Positions 18,968-28,294 of a stretch of 64,000 nucleotides of DNA are shown piece after piece. Source of the DNA: 2-12-FULL-35-23 sp965196985 (GTDB lineage Bacteria; Pseudomonadota; Gammaproteobacteria; UBA12402); NCBI GenBank assembly GCA_965196985.1, contig CBDALO010000019.1, positions 1 to 64,000 of the forward strand, read 5' to 3'. The position numbers were made by a program, and so were the translations under genes. The notes below the pieces were generated by a model, which searched no databases, was not told where the DNA came from, and worked only from the letters and a program-made list of their open reading frames with translations. Numbering within the stretch: the stretch's first letter is position 1; each line of letters opens with the position of its first letter.

Positions 18968-19092
18968 GCGATGAGACAGGTACAATAGAGTGCCATTTAG
19001 AATTTTAAAGGTTTTTCTAAGTACTGAAGTTGGTTTTTACAGACAAAATAACGCTCTATCTATATTTTCTACATTATATAAAGGCAGCACCC

Positions 19093-19239
19093 CGATTAGA
19101 AAAAGGTAAGCTGAAGTTCCCTAGCGAAGCAGATGAGACTATCGAGTTGACCCAAGATCAGTTAAGCTGGTTATTGTCAGGTTTAAACTGGATGAAGCAA
19201 AAGTCATTACCCAAAGTCTCTCCCGAGTTTTTTTACTAA
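19093..19239 (+). pseudogene. IS66 tnpB, C-terminal fragment
   Basis: Forty-eight codons read RLEKGKLKFPSEADETIEL and onward to a TAA at 19239, matching the C-terminus of IS66 accessory protein TnpB (an L-x-W-LLxGL pattern). The upstream part is missing because the composite boundary falls at 19092. Confidence 0.75.
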
Positions 19240-20807
19240 AATGGCAAAAAAAGTCTTGACAGGTTTTTTCTGTGTTTTTTGATTTTACACGTGATTTTAA
19301 TGCTTGTTTTATATCCTTAGCCCAGGCTTTGTGAGATCCGCTAGGAGTTGAAAAGAAAACATCACAATGACCAGCTACCCCAAAAAAGTAATATGCGCTA
19401 ACCAAGCGCCTGAGGAAGAAAATATTGCACTTAAAATGTCATGGTACACTTTGCAGTAGTTACTTGAATGAGAAACGCAATGCAAACAGTCCCTAGTGAG
19501 CTTTTCTATCAACAAGTCGGAATAAATGAAAAGCTTTGTCATAAGCTTGAAATAGAACATGCTCGTGTTGAACAGTATGCCGAGGCTTATGATCATTTGA
19601 AGATACAATTTGCTAAGCTCCAACGACAGCATTTTGGTAGTAAATCTGAGCGCTACATAGAAGATCAGTTGCCACTCTTCGGTGATCTCTCAACACCGGA
19701 GGATCAAGAAGATGATGAAGCAGTTGTTGTCTCTTCTCACAAACGTAAGAAGAAGGTCAAGAATGAATTACCTGTGACGGTGAGAATCATTCCAGTACCT
19801 GATGACCAGCGTATTTGTCCTTGCGGTAAAGAAAAATGCCCAATGGGTTTTGAGACTAAAAAAATACTGAACTACAAACCAGCTGTCTTTGAAATGATTG
19901 AAAAGCGCCGTGAAAAACTAGGCTGTGATTGCGAGCAAGGTGGTGTTACGGTTGCACCTAAGCCTTTACATATCCTACCTAAGGCCGAGGCGTCTGAATC
20001 ATTACTAGCGCATTTAGTGTCTAGTAAAATCAGGGATAGACAACCCTTTTATCATTTAGAAAAACAACTACGCTCACAATACGGCGTCAATCTATCCAGG
20101 CAAACTATGTCACGTTGGTTTATTGAGCTGACTAAACCTTTACAGCCGATTTATAATCTATTGAAGGATGAGCTGCTGGATTATGAAATAGCAAGTTGTG
20201 ACGCCACTAAACTACAAGTCTTAAAAGAGCCTGGTCGACGGCCACAAACTAAGTCACTGATTCATTGCATGCGAGGTGGTGCTCCTGGTCGTGAGGTTAT
20301 CCTGTTTGCCTATACGCCAAGTGACCACAGTGAGTTTCTAGTAGAATGGTTTCAAGGGTGGACTGGCAAGCTTCATACTGATGCAAGCCCTATATTCGAC
20401 CAATTAGAAAATACCGGCGTTACGATCATTGCGTGCAACCTTCATGCCCGCAGGAAATTTGAAGAGATCACCAAGGCGACCAAAAAGAATGGGTTAGCCG
20501 CTCATGCTATGCGGGTCTATAAAAAACTCTACCGGATTGAAAGAAAGGCGAAAGAAGAAGAGATGTCGCCTGAGCAACGCCTTGCGCTTCGGCAGAAAGA
20601 ATCAAAACCGATTATGGATGAGTACAAGGAGTGGCTAGAGGAGTATTATCCAAAGGTTCTACCACAATCTCATCTTGGCAGGGCAATGGAATATGTCATC
20701 AAGCATTGGGAAAACATGACTCGGTTTCTTGATGATGGTAGATGTGAGATTGATAACAATCACACAGAGAGAGACATTAAGCTCTTAGTGCTTGCAAGGA
20801 AGAACTT

Positions 20808-22339
20808 GCTAGTGCGCCATCCTTTCTGTAAATTCCATTGACTTGCTGAAAATAAGCAGGCGACTCAGTCAGATTAGAAATTCCTTTTAAGGTAAACTTA
20901 ACCAAAAAAGAGGAATGACAATGAGCTGCTATAAAAATGAGAACTTAATCGAAGAAGCCATACATGTTTTAGCGATGGAGGGGTTTGAAGCTTTACCTAA
21001 GCTTGTCTCCAGGTTGATGAATGAGGCTATGTTAATAGAAAGGGAGCGCCATTTAAATGCCAGTCCTTATGAGCGAACTGGCGATAGAAACGGATATGCG
21101 AACGGCTTTAAACCAAGGTTAATTAACACAGGTCAAGGTCAGCTTGAGCTACAGATACCGCAGGTTAGAGACTCCAATGAAGCCTTCTATCCATCAGTCT
21201 TAGAGCGAGGTGTACGCTCTGATAGAGCACTTAAGCTGGCTGTCGCTGAAATGTATGTGCATGGGGTTTCCACGCGCAAAGTTGAAAAGGTGCTAAAGCA
21301 ACTCTGTGGAACAGATATTTCAAGCACAGAGGTAAGCCGTTGCGCTAAATTGTTGGATAAAGATTTAAAGAAATGGCGAAATAAGCCGTTAGGAAAGATA
21401 AAATATCTTTGGCTAGATGCACGTTATGAGAAGGTGCGCACTAGCGGCACAGTACAAGACTGTGCGGTATTGATAGCCTATGGCTTTGATGAATCAACCG
21501 GCAAGAGAACAGTGCTAGGTGTTTCTGTTGCGTTATCAGAGGCTGAGGTACATTGGCGTGATTTTCTTCAGCAGTTGGTTGAGCGAGGTATACATGGTAT
21601 TGAGTTGATTACTAGCGACGCTCATACTGGCCTAAAAGCCGCTAGAAGAGCTGTGTTCCCCAGTGTTCCTTGGCAACGCTGCCAATTTCATTTGCAGCAA
21701 AATGCTCAGGCTCACATACCAAAGCGCTCAATGAAGGAACCAGTAGCTGAGGAGATTACAGCTATATTTAATGCCTCAAACATTCATGAGTCGGAAAGAC
21801 TATTGGCTATGGCGGTAGATAAATATCAGCAAACAGCACCAGAGCTTTCTTCTTGGTTGGAAGTGAATATACCGGAGGGCTTAGTAGTGATGAACTTTGA
21901 CAGGCCGCATCAAAAAAGATTAAGAACCAGTAACATAGCTGAGCGCGTAAACAGAGAGGTAAAAAGAAGGACGCATACAGTTGGAATTTTCCCTAATACT
22001 GAATCGTGCCTAAGGCTCGTATCAGCTGTTTTAGTGGAAATTGATGACCAGTGGAGCGGATCACCTAGATACTTAAGTTGAAGTGAATAATAAGGCTTCA
22101 TAGGGTTTTAGGATAGATCATTCTTGTTCTTATTAACGAGATATAATTGCTATTACCTAAAAGTTAATAATTTATTTTGAGAGGAGAAAAATTTGAGGTA
22201 TAAATAATTTTTTAGATTGATTAGCATAATTAATTTAAGATATTATGCGATGAGACAGGTACAATAGAGTGCCATTTAGAATTTTAAAGGTTTTTCTAAG
22301 TACTGAAGTTGGTTTTTACAGACAAAATAACGCTCTATC
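20808..22339 (+). mobile_element. IS-A copy 3
   Basis: A complete 1532-bp copy inside IS66 tnpC, with 8-bp TSD AAGAACTT at 20800-20807 and 22340-22347. Confidence 0.95.
20915..22081 (+). CDS. IS-A transposase (copy 3)
   Basis: Intact 388-residue transposase that differs from the consensus of the window by Glu149-to-Lys (LLDKDLKK). The catalytic Asp168, Asp235 and Glu343 are kept. Confidence 0.93.
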   Translation: MTMSCYKNENLIEEAIHVLAMEGFEALPKLVSRLMNEAMLIERERHLNASPYERTGDRNGYANGFKPRLINTGQGQLELQIPQVRDSNEAFYPSVLERGVRSDRALKLAVAEMYVHGVSTRKVEKVLKQLCGTDISSTEVSRCAKLLDKDLKKWRNKPLGKIKYLWLDARYEKVRTSGTVQDCAVLIAYGFDESTGKRTVLGVSVALSEAEVHWRDFLQQLVERGIHGIELITSDAHTGLKAARRAVFPSVPWQRCQFHLQQNAQAHIPKRSMKEPVAEEITAIFNASNIHESERLLAMAVDKYQQTAPELSSWLEVNIPEGLVVMNFDRPHQKRLRTSNIAERVNREVKRRTHTVGIFPNTESCLRLVSAVLVEIDDQWSGSPRYLS

Positions 22340-22580
22340 AAGAACTTTCTATTTTGCGACACAATGCCAGGCGCTAACGCACTAGCAATGCATGCAAGTC
22401 TAGCTCTAACTGCTGAACTGCATCATCACAATGTCTGTCGATACTTCACCTATCTTTATGAGCGCCTACCACATTGCAAAACATTAGAAGATATTGAGGC
22501 ACTGCTGCCATGGAATGTGCCGCCGGATAGCACCTAGCACGTGTTAGCTACGGAAGCAAGGACGCCCGTGGATCGGTTAC

Positions 22581-22723
22581 AGATGTTTCACTGTCCCGGG
22601 TTATGGAGATACCCGAACTATGCGTAAGAAATACCACATAAACAACCATGATTTTATCATATTATATTAACGATGAGCGATTATCATGAAACATATTGTT
22701 GATTGTTTTGAGGAAACTTAGTT
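22581..22723. other. Region upstream of the Sel1-repeat gene
   Basis: An AT-rich leader of about 140 bp between the IS66 end and the ATG. GAGG lies ten bases before the start. It presumably holds the native promoter carried with the cargo gene; no clear -35/-10 pair was assigned. Confidence 0.4.
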
Positions 22724-25700
22724 ATGGGTGCTGGCTCTGATTTAAAAGATAAAATTAAACGTGATACAGGAATTACAGTATATAAAATTACTGATTATGA
22801 GGTTGAAGACGCTAACAAACTTTATGACTTATTAACAGATGAAACCAATCAAATAAAGAGTTGGTTGTTATCTATTTCTCAGAATGGTAGAGAAACTATA
22901 CCGTTTGACATAGCGGTAAATTTAGCTAGCGACAAACAAGTACTAAATTACCTTACTTCAATGGTTCAATCCAAACATATTTCAATTTCAAATAATACAG
23001 ATTTAAAATTGATTAGGGATATTATTGTATCTTCACGCCCAGATTATTTCACTTGCTTATTGTTAGTAGCAAGAAATAATGATCTTGACGCCTTATATAA
23101 CATGGTAGTAATGGATATACAAGCTAGTGGCTATCGGGAAGACAGAGCTAGTCGATACTATGACAGCATTATTGCTGTAGCTAATGGTAATAACGGTATG
23201 ATAAGTCATGACCAGCTGAGATGGTTATCAAACCAAAGTCAAAGTTTTCAAAGTATGATGAACTCTATAGCAGGAGCGCAAAGTAACAGCATCAATCAAG
23301 AGGGCCTTAAAAAATTACATGATGATCCTAGTAAAGACTCATTTTATAATGATGTAGATGTTTTATCTATATTTAATAAACGTGGCGTTGTGGGTCTTAG
23401 CCACGCTAATTCTTTATACGATACGGCAATAGCGCTTTACGAGCAAGCGATTAAACTGGGTAATGCCTATGCGATGTGTAATCGCGCATATATGCATGAA
23501 CACGGCCTGGGTGGCTCAAAAGATTGCGCGGCGGCAATAGCGCTTTACGAGAAAGCGATTAAGCTGGGTAATGCCACTGCGATGCGTAATCGCGCATATA
23601 TGCATCAACACGGCCTGGGTGGCTCAAAAGATTACGCGGCGGCAATAGCGCTTTACGAGAAAGCGATTGAGCTGGGTGATGCCACTGCGATGTGTAATCG
23701 CGCATATATGCATGAACACGGCCTGGGTGGCTCAAAAGATTACGCGGCGGCAATAGCGCTTTACGAGAAAGCGATTGAGCTGGGTGATGCCACTGCGATG
23801 TGTAATCGCGCATATATGCATCAGCACGGCCTGGGTGGCTCAAAAGATTACGCGGCGGCAATAGCGCTTTACGAGAAAGCGATTAAGCTGGGTAATGCCA
23901 CTGCGATGAGTGGCCGCGCATATATGCATCAACACGGCCTGGGTGGCTCAAAAGATTACGCGGCGGCAATAGTGCTTTACGAGCAAGCGATTAAGCTGGG
24001 TAATGCCTATGCGATGCGTAATCGCGCATATATGCATCAACACGGCCTGGGTGGCTCAAAAGATTACGCGGCGGCAATAGTGCTTTACGAGCTAGCGATT
24101 AAACTGGGTAATGCCTCTGCGATGCGTAATCGCGCATATATGCATCAACACGGCCTGGGTGGCTCAAAAGATTACGCGGCGGCAATAGTGCTTTACGAGC
24201 AAGCGATTAAACTGGGTAATGCCTCTGCGATGCGTAATCGCGCATATATGCATCAACTCGGCCTGGGTGGCTCAAAAGATTACGCGGCGGCAATAGCGCT
24301 TTACGAGCAAGCGATTAAGCTGGGTGATGCCCGTGCGATGAGTGGCCGCGCATATATGCATGAACACGGCCTGGGTGGCTCAAAAGATTACGCGGCGGCA
24401 ATAGCGCTTTACGAGAAAGCGATTAAGCTGGGTGATGCCTATGCGATGAATAACCGCGCATATATGCATCAACACGGCCTGGGTGGCTCAAAAGATTGCG
24501 CGGCGGCAATAGTGCTTTACGAGCAAGCGATTAAGCTGGGTAATGCCACTGCGATGCGTAATCGCGCATATATGCATCAACACGGCCTGGGTGGCTCAAA
24601 AGATTACGCGGCGGCAATAGCGCTTTACGAGCAAGCGATTAAGCTGGGTGATGCCACTGCGATGAGTGGCCGCGCATATATGCATCAACACGGCCTGGGT
24701 GGCTCAAAAGATTACGCGGCGGCAATAGCGCTTTACGAGAAAGCGATTAAGCTGGGTGATGCCTCTGCGATGAATAACCGCGCATATATGCATCAACACG
24801 GCCTGGGTGGCTCAAAAGATTACGCGACGGCAATAGCGCTTTACGAGCAAGCGATTAAGCTGGGTAATGCCGCTGCGATGAATGACCGCGCATATATGCA
24901 TCAACACGGCCTGGGTGGCTCAAAAGATTACGCGGCGGCAATAGTGCTTTACGAGCAAGCGATTAAGCTGGGTAATGCCTATGCGATGCGTAATCGCGCA
25001 TATATGCATCAACACGGCCTGGGTGGCTCAAAAGATTACGTGGCGGCAATAGTGCTTTACGATCGAGCGGTTGTATCGTTCAGCAACTTCCTAGATCGCG
25101 AAATAAGCGATCTTCTGAGCACTGGTAGTCAATTCTTTACGCCGAATAACTTAATAAATGCTCTTCTTCCACGATTGAAAACTGGAGAAACGGTTTCTAC
25201 TTCTATTTATCAGTGGTTAATAAGGCATAAAAAAGAGTTACTGAAACAGATTTTAGTTGGCGAGGATGATGATACAGCAAAGTATAAAGTAATTCATTCT
25301 GCACTTACTGATCAGGACCATGTTTTATATAAAATATTTTACAAAAAGACTGGGTTTACACCTGTGAGCGTGGATAAGCCAAAATCAAATTTAGGACAGC
25401 TTAGAATAAAACATGATGAGCTTGCTACAAATCTTAACCTTCCTGTATATGACGCAGGTAAATTTATGGGATATGCAGCGAAACTGTCTGATGAATTTCA
25501 TAAAAAATACCAAGCCGAGCTTCATCAGGATTTTTTATCGTTAAAATGGCACGGTAAACAAACCTCTCAACAAATGAAGCTTTGGTGTCCTTCGTGTAGT
25601 AATCGTATTGAATTTAATAGCGATAGACCCACGGTCTCAAACAAAAAAAGTCTTCAAGCTGCGACATCTAAACCACAAGAGAAAACTTTAAGTAGTGTTA

Positions 25701-25999
25701 GAGTTAAAATTACACAGTTAAAAAAAGAACTGAATAATCTCAGGAAGGGTGATGGTAGCGTGCTTGTTAGCATCGGTGGTTTTTTTGGTCATGACCAACT
25801 TGCTATTAAAGAACAAAAAATAAACGCGCTTGAATTTGGGCTGGACAGTGGTTTTACTAGAACTAACTACCAACATGCACAAGAAATATGGCCTTTAGCT
25901 TTTAGTGGCAGAAATAATGAGACTCAGCAGATATGGGATAATCAAATTACTATTAATAACTCTTTGGCCCCATCTAAAGCACTTGAGTATCGAAGGTAG
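22724..25999 (+). CDS. Sel1-like repeat protein with 15 near-identical 36-residue repeats
   Basis: The 1091-residue protein is the only non-IS gene carried by the composite element. Residues ~1-234 are a unique mostly helical domain without a signal peptide. Residues 235-774 are fifteen tandem units of 36 residues fitting the Sel1 consensus (LYEKAIKLGNAxAMxxRAYM, HGLGGSKDYAA). The C-terminal ~315 residues are unique, with a CPSC pair and a coiled coil near KITQLKKELNNLRKG. Sel1 repeats form a superhelical protein-binding solenoid; in Legionella such proteins (LpnE, EnhC) act in host entry and trafficking. The repeats are almost identical except at a few fixed positions, suggesting recent expansion with diversification. 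The protein is probably cytosolic or exported by a specialised system; function unknown. Confidence 0.9.
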   Translation: MGAGSDLKDKIKRDTGITVYKITDYEVEDANKLYDLLTDETNQIKSWLLSISQNGRETIPFDIAVNLASDKQVLNYLTSMVQSKHISISNNTDLKLIRDIIVSSRPDYFTCLLLVARNNDLDALYNMVVMDIQASGYREDRASRYYDSIIAVANGNNGMISHDQLRWLSNQSQSFQSMMNSIAGAQSNSINQEGLKKLHDDPSKDSFYNDVDVLSIFNKRGVVGLSHANSLYDTAIALYEQAIKLGNAYAMCNRAYMHEHGLGGSKDCAAAIALYEKAIKLGNATAMRNRAYMHQHGLGGSKDYAAAIALYEKAIELGDATAMCNRAYMHEHGLGGSKDYAAAIALYEKAIELGDATAMCNRAYMHQHGLGGSKDYAAAIALYEKAIKLGNATAMSGRAYMHQHGLGGSKDYAAAIVLYEQAIKLGNAYAMRNRAYMHQHGLGGSKDYAAAIVLYELAIKLGNASAMRNRAYMHQHGLGGSKDYAAAIVLYEQAIKLGNASAMRNRAYMHQLGLGGSKDYAAAIALYEQAIKLGDARAMSGRAYMHEHGLGGSKDYAAAIALYEKAIKLGDAYAMNNRAYMHQHGLGGSKDCAAAIVLYEQAIKLGNATAMRNRAYMHQHGLGGSKDYAAAIALYEQAIKLGDATAMSGRAYMHQHGLGGSKDYAAAIALYEKAIKLGDASAMNNRAYMHQHGLGGSKDYATAIALYEQAIKLGNAAAMNDRAYMHQHGLGGSKDYAAAIVLYEQAIKLGNAYAMRNRAYMHQHGLGGSKDYVAAIVLYDRAVVSFSNFLDREISDLLSTGSQFFTPNNLINALLPRLKTGETVSTSIYQWLIRHKKELLKQILVGEDDDTAKYKVIHSALTDQDHVLYKIFYKKTGFTPVSVDKPKSNLGQLRIKHDELATNLNLPVYDAGKFMGYAAKLSDEFHKKYQAELHQDFLSLKWHGKQTSQQMKLWCPSCSNRIEFNSDRPTVSNKKSLQAATSKPQEKTLSSVRVKITQLKKELNNLRKGDGSVLVSIGGFFGHDQLAIKEQKINALEFGLDSGFTRTNYQHAQEIWPLAFSGRNNETQQIWDNQITINNSLAPSKALEYRR
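23426..25045 (+). repeat. Fifteen tandem 108-bp repeats (36 codons each)
   Basis: The unit starts at GCAATAGCG and recurs every 108 bases. The first is at 23426, and a degenerate sixteenth start is at 25046. Most of each unit is identical to the base. Differences cluster in the codons for repeat positions 7, 10, 13, 15, 18-19 and 25. This is a coding tandem array, not a CRISPR. Confidence 0.95.
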
Positions 26000-26011
26000 A
26001 GTTGATCTTGT

Positions 26012-27886
26012 GTAAACCTGCGATATCCGAAAATAACCACAGGCAATTTAACGTGAGCTTGCGGTAAGTATGTGTGAACCAATAAGTTGGATAAGGTAAA
26101 CTTTCGTTGCCGAGTACTTTATTGGGCTTGATAATTATCCATTATCTTCATTAACCTATTGACTTAGAAAAGAAAATTATTTTATTGTGACGACAGTTTC
26201 TTACGCATCACGTGAAATAATTATGCCAACCGCAACTGAAATACCGGATATAGCGACTAAATCAGAGCATGAAATTGCAGAATTTCGTGCTCGCTTGAAT
26301 CAGTCCAATCTTGGTGATGAGGATAAGGAGCTTGCAGGTGGTTGTTTGGACCTTGCTCTTTGGTTGCCCGAGGTGCTTCAACAGCAGAAAATTACAATTA
26401 AACAATTACGTGAACTTATTTTTGGAGCTGACAGTAATCAGTCACCCAAGAAGAATCAGGAGAATAAGGGCCAAGAATCTGAAAGTAATATTGAGGGTGT
26501 TGGCAATAACTCTGACGATAATACATCAGGCAATAAAAAAGGTGATAGTCAATCAGATAAGAAAGGGAAATCCGGTCATGGCAGGCGAGGTAATCAGGAT
26601 TACCGGAATGCCACTGATGTTTATTGCCATGTTGCTGACCATGCATGTGGCGATGCCTGTCCTGGAGGATGTGGTGGGAAACTGTATAAGGTTAAAAAAG
26701 CCGGTGTAGTTATTCGTATAACTGGCAACTCATTAGGCACGGCAACACGGTATCATTTGGAAAAGCTTCGCTGCGCCTTGTGTGGGCTTATTATCACTGC
26801 CCAGTTACCCACGGATGTTAGGAAGCAACCAAAGTATGACGCTAAGTTTAAAGCAATGCTGTGCTTGCAAAAGTATTACATTGGCGTGCCTTTTTACCGT
26901 CAAGAAAAGTTCCAAGAGTTACTAGGCTTTCCGTTACCCTCAAGTACACAGCTCGAGCTTTGTGAGCAGGTGGCTGATATCGGCTATCGTGTGTTTGATG
27001 TTTTAGAACAGTATGGCGCGAACGGTGATATTATTCAGCATGATGACACATTCGCAAAGATACTTTCGATACTATCTGATAACAAGGCGAACCTTAATAA
27101 ACCAAGAAAAGGGATGTATACAACAGTCATTTTAAGCAAGACTATTGGTGCTCACCAGGTTGCTCTATTTTATGCAGGCGAGCATCACGGCGGCGAAAAC
27201 TTATCACAACTATTAGCAAACAGGGTGGCTGAAAAAAAGAAGGTGATTCAAATGTGTGATGCGTTAGCAGCCAACATGCCGAAAGAGTTACAAACTATCA
27301 TCTGCAATTGCTTAGCTCATGGTTTTAGAAAGTTTCGTGATTTACTTGAATATTATCCTGAGCCTTGTTTGCACGTTATGCAAATCCTGGGTGAGGTTTA
27401 TCGAAATGATGAGCAAACAAAGCAAATGGACCCACATCAACGCTTACTTTATCATCGAAAGCATAGCAAACCATTGATGCTTAAACTGCATGGTTGGCTC
27501 AATAAGCAATTATCTAACAAAGTGGTAGAACCAAATAGTCACCTTGGTAAGGCGATGAAGTATATGTTAAAGCACTGGAAAAAGCTTCGGCGATTCTTAA
27601 CGACACCAGGAGCGCCACTAGATAACAACATTGTCGAGGCGATACTAAAGATTCCTATTCGCATTAGAAAAGCTGCAATGTTTTATAAAACTCAGCATGG
27701 CGCTAACATCGGTAGCATCTTATTATCTCTTATTGTTACAGCTCAATTGTGCGGGGAAAACCCACTCGATTACTTAGTTGCCTTGCAGGAAAATAAATCA
27801 AGTGTTTTTAAGGATCCCTCCTTATGGTTGCCATGGAATTACCAGATTGAAGATAAAGGAGGTTTGGTCGATGAAGAGGCCGCTTG
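26012..27886 (+). mobile_element. IS66-family element 2 (tnpC only), 3' end abutted by IS91
   Basis: The left end GTAAACCTGCG starts about 12 bp after the Sel1 stop codon, and the GTAA start is typical of IS66. The right side is interrupted at CTTG (27883-27886), the target of the IS91 fragment. No tnpA/tnpB are visible, as in the ISBst12-type subgroup. Confidence 0.7.
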
Positions 27887-27887
27887 A
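26187..27887 (+). CDS. IS66-family TnpC transposase
   Basis: The 566-residue frame starts at GTG; an ATG at 26223 (MPTATEIPD) is as likely. It has an N-terminal coiled coil, a Gly/Lys/Ser-rich linker, a zinc finger (CGDACPGGCGGK) and the IS66 DDE core (QHDDTFAKI, QMCDALAANMP, CNCLAHGFRKF, LDNNIVEAILKIPIRIRK). The last base of its TGA stop is the first base of the inserted IS91, so the insertion preserved the stop. The C-terminus may have been a few residues different originally. Confidence 0.88.
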   Translation: MTTVSYASREIIMPTATEIPDIATKSEHEIAEFRARLNQSNLGDEDKELAGGCLDLALWLPEVLQQQKITIKQLRELIFGADSNQSPKKNQENKGQESESNIEGVGNNSDDNTSGNKKGDSQSDKKGKSGHGRRGNQDYRNATDVYCHVADHACGDACPGGCGGKLYKVKKAGVVIRITGNSLGTATRYHLEKLRCALCGLIITAQLPTDVRKQPKYDAKFKAMLCLQKYYIGVPFYRQEKFQELLGFPLPSSTQLELCEQVADIGYRVFDVLEQYGANGDIIQHDDTFAKILSILSDNKANLNKPRKGMYTTVILSKTIGAHQVALFYAGEHHGGENLSQLLANRVAEKKKVIQMCDALAANMPKELQTIICNCLAHGFRKFRDLLEYYPEPCLHVMQILGEVYRNDEQTKQMDPHQRLLYHRKHSKPLMLKLHGWLNKQLSNKVVEPNSHLGKAMKYMLKHWKKLRRFLTTPGAPLDNNIVEAILKIPIRIRKAAMFYKTQHGANIGSILLSLIVTAQLCGENPLDYLVALQENKSSVFKDPSLWLPWNYQIEDKGGLVDEEAA

Positions 27888-28294
27888 TATTAAGGAATTT
27901 CAATGTGTCAATTGGTAAAAATACCACCAATTAAAATGAGTAATTTTAGCACAGGTATTTTTTATAAAATCGATTTAGTGGTGGGGCAGGGTTAGTTATG
28001 ACAAACAATAGCCAAAACTAGCTGTTATTTGTTGTTTTGGACGGACTACCCCCCCCTAGGAAGTTATTAGATTTTTTTCAGTAAGGCGAGTTCACGATGC
28101 TTTAATAGCAATTTGTAACGGTTAGGTTGTCTATACCAGCAGTTAGCTAAAAACATTTGGCTACCGCATAGAACACATTCATAGGGGTCAATGTTAAAAT
28201 TATTTTGCATTAAGGTGCGGTAATTGACCTGGGGTGTGTTTGGATCAGTTTCACCCAATAGGAGTCTGACTTTGGGTAGCATCTCACCTCGCAC
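27887..28294 (-). mobile_element. IS91-family element, oriIS-side fragment
   Basis: 408 bp nearly identical to the start of the element at 2456. The same end directly follows CTTG (27883-27886). It is cut at 28294 by the IS-B right-hand copy. It carries only the transposase C-terminus. Confidence 0.9.
28067..28294 (-). pseudogene. IS91 transposase, C-terminal fragment
   Basis: About 75 codons match the end of the intact transposase at 2633 (VRGEMLPKVRLLLGE to HRELALLKKI) with one substitution (Leu for Ser in YKLLxKHREL). Both HUH and tyrosine motifs are missing. Confidence 0.9.

Larger units (their letters stand above)
17529..19060 (+). mobile_element. IS-A copy 2 (IS256 family, 1532 bp)
   Basis: A complete copy inserted in the end of IS-B copy 1, with 8-bp TSD TATATTTT at 17521-17528 and 19061-19068. 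Its termini are related inverted repeats: GCTAGTGCGCC...TCTGTAAA on the left and the complement of GATAGAGCGTT...TCTGTAAA on the right. Confidence 0.95.
16166..19092 (-). mobile_element. IS-B copy 1 (ISKra4 family), split by IS-A copy 2
   Basis: The left end is GGGTGCTGCC at 16166 and the right end GGCAGCACCC at 19083-19092. Removing IS-A copy 2 and one TSD leaves 1363 plus 24, or 1387 bp, the length of the other complete IS-B copies. The IS-A insertion is only 24 bp from the end and outside the transposase gene. Confidence 0.92.
19468..22537 (+). pseudogene. IS66 tnpC transposase, interrupted by IS-A copy 3
   Basis: The 5' part (19468-20807) gives an N-terminal coiled coil with KLQRQHFGSKSER, a Cys-rich zinc finger (CPCGKEKC) and the IS66 core (CDATKLQV, HTDASP, CNLHARRKFEE, IDNNHTERDIK). 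The 3' part resumes at 22348 (FLFCDTMPGANALAMHASLA) and ends at 22537 with LLPWNVPPDST, the usual IS66 tail. The joined length is 1530 bases, 509 residues, in frame, so the gene was intact before IS-A arrived. Confidence 0.9.
19093..22580 (+). mobile_element. IS66-family element 1, 5'-truncated and split by IS-A copy 3
   Basis: It begins abruptly at the IS-B end inside tnpB and ends near 22580, where the complement reads GTAACCG, compatible with an IS66-type GTAA end. It holds the tnpB tail and a tnpC split by IS-A copy 3. Its left end was lost when the composite formed. Confidence 0.75.

Noticed and set aside
19139..19405. 88-codon minus-strand frame between IS66 tnpB and tnpC
   Set aside because: Overlaps the tnpB tail, lacks a ribosome site and resembles no known protein.
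23559..23861. 100-codon open frame on the minus strand inside the Sel1 repeats
   Set aside because: It simply follows the 108-bp periodicity on the opposite strand; a shadow of the repeat array.
23426..25045. CRISPR-like periodic repeat
   Set aside because: The 108-bp units are contiguous, in frame and have no unique spacers; they encode Sel1 repeats.
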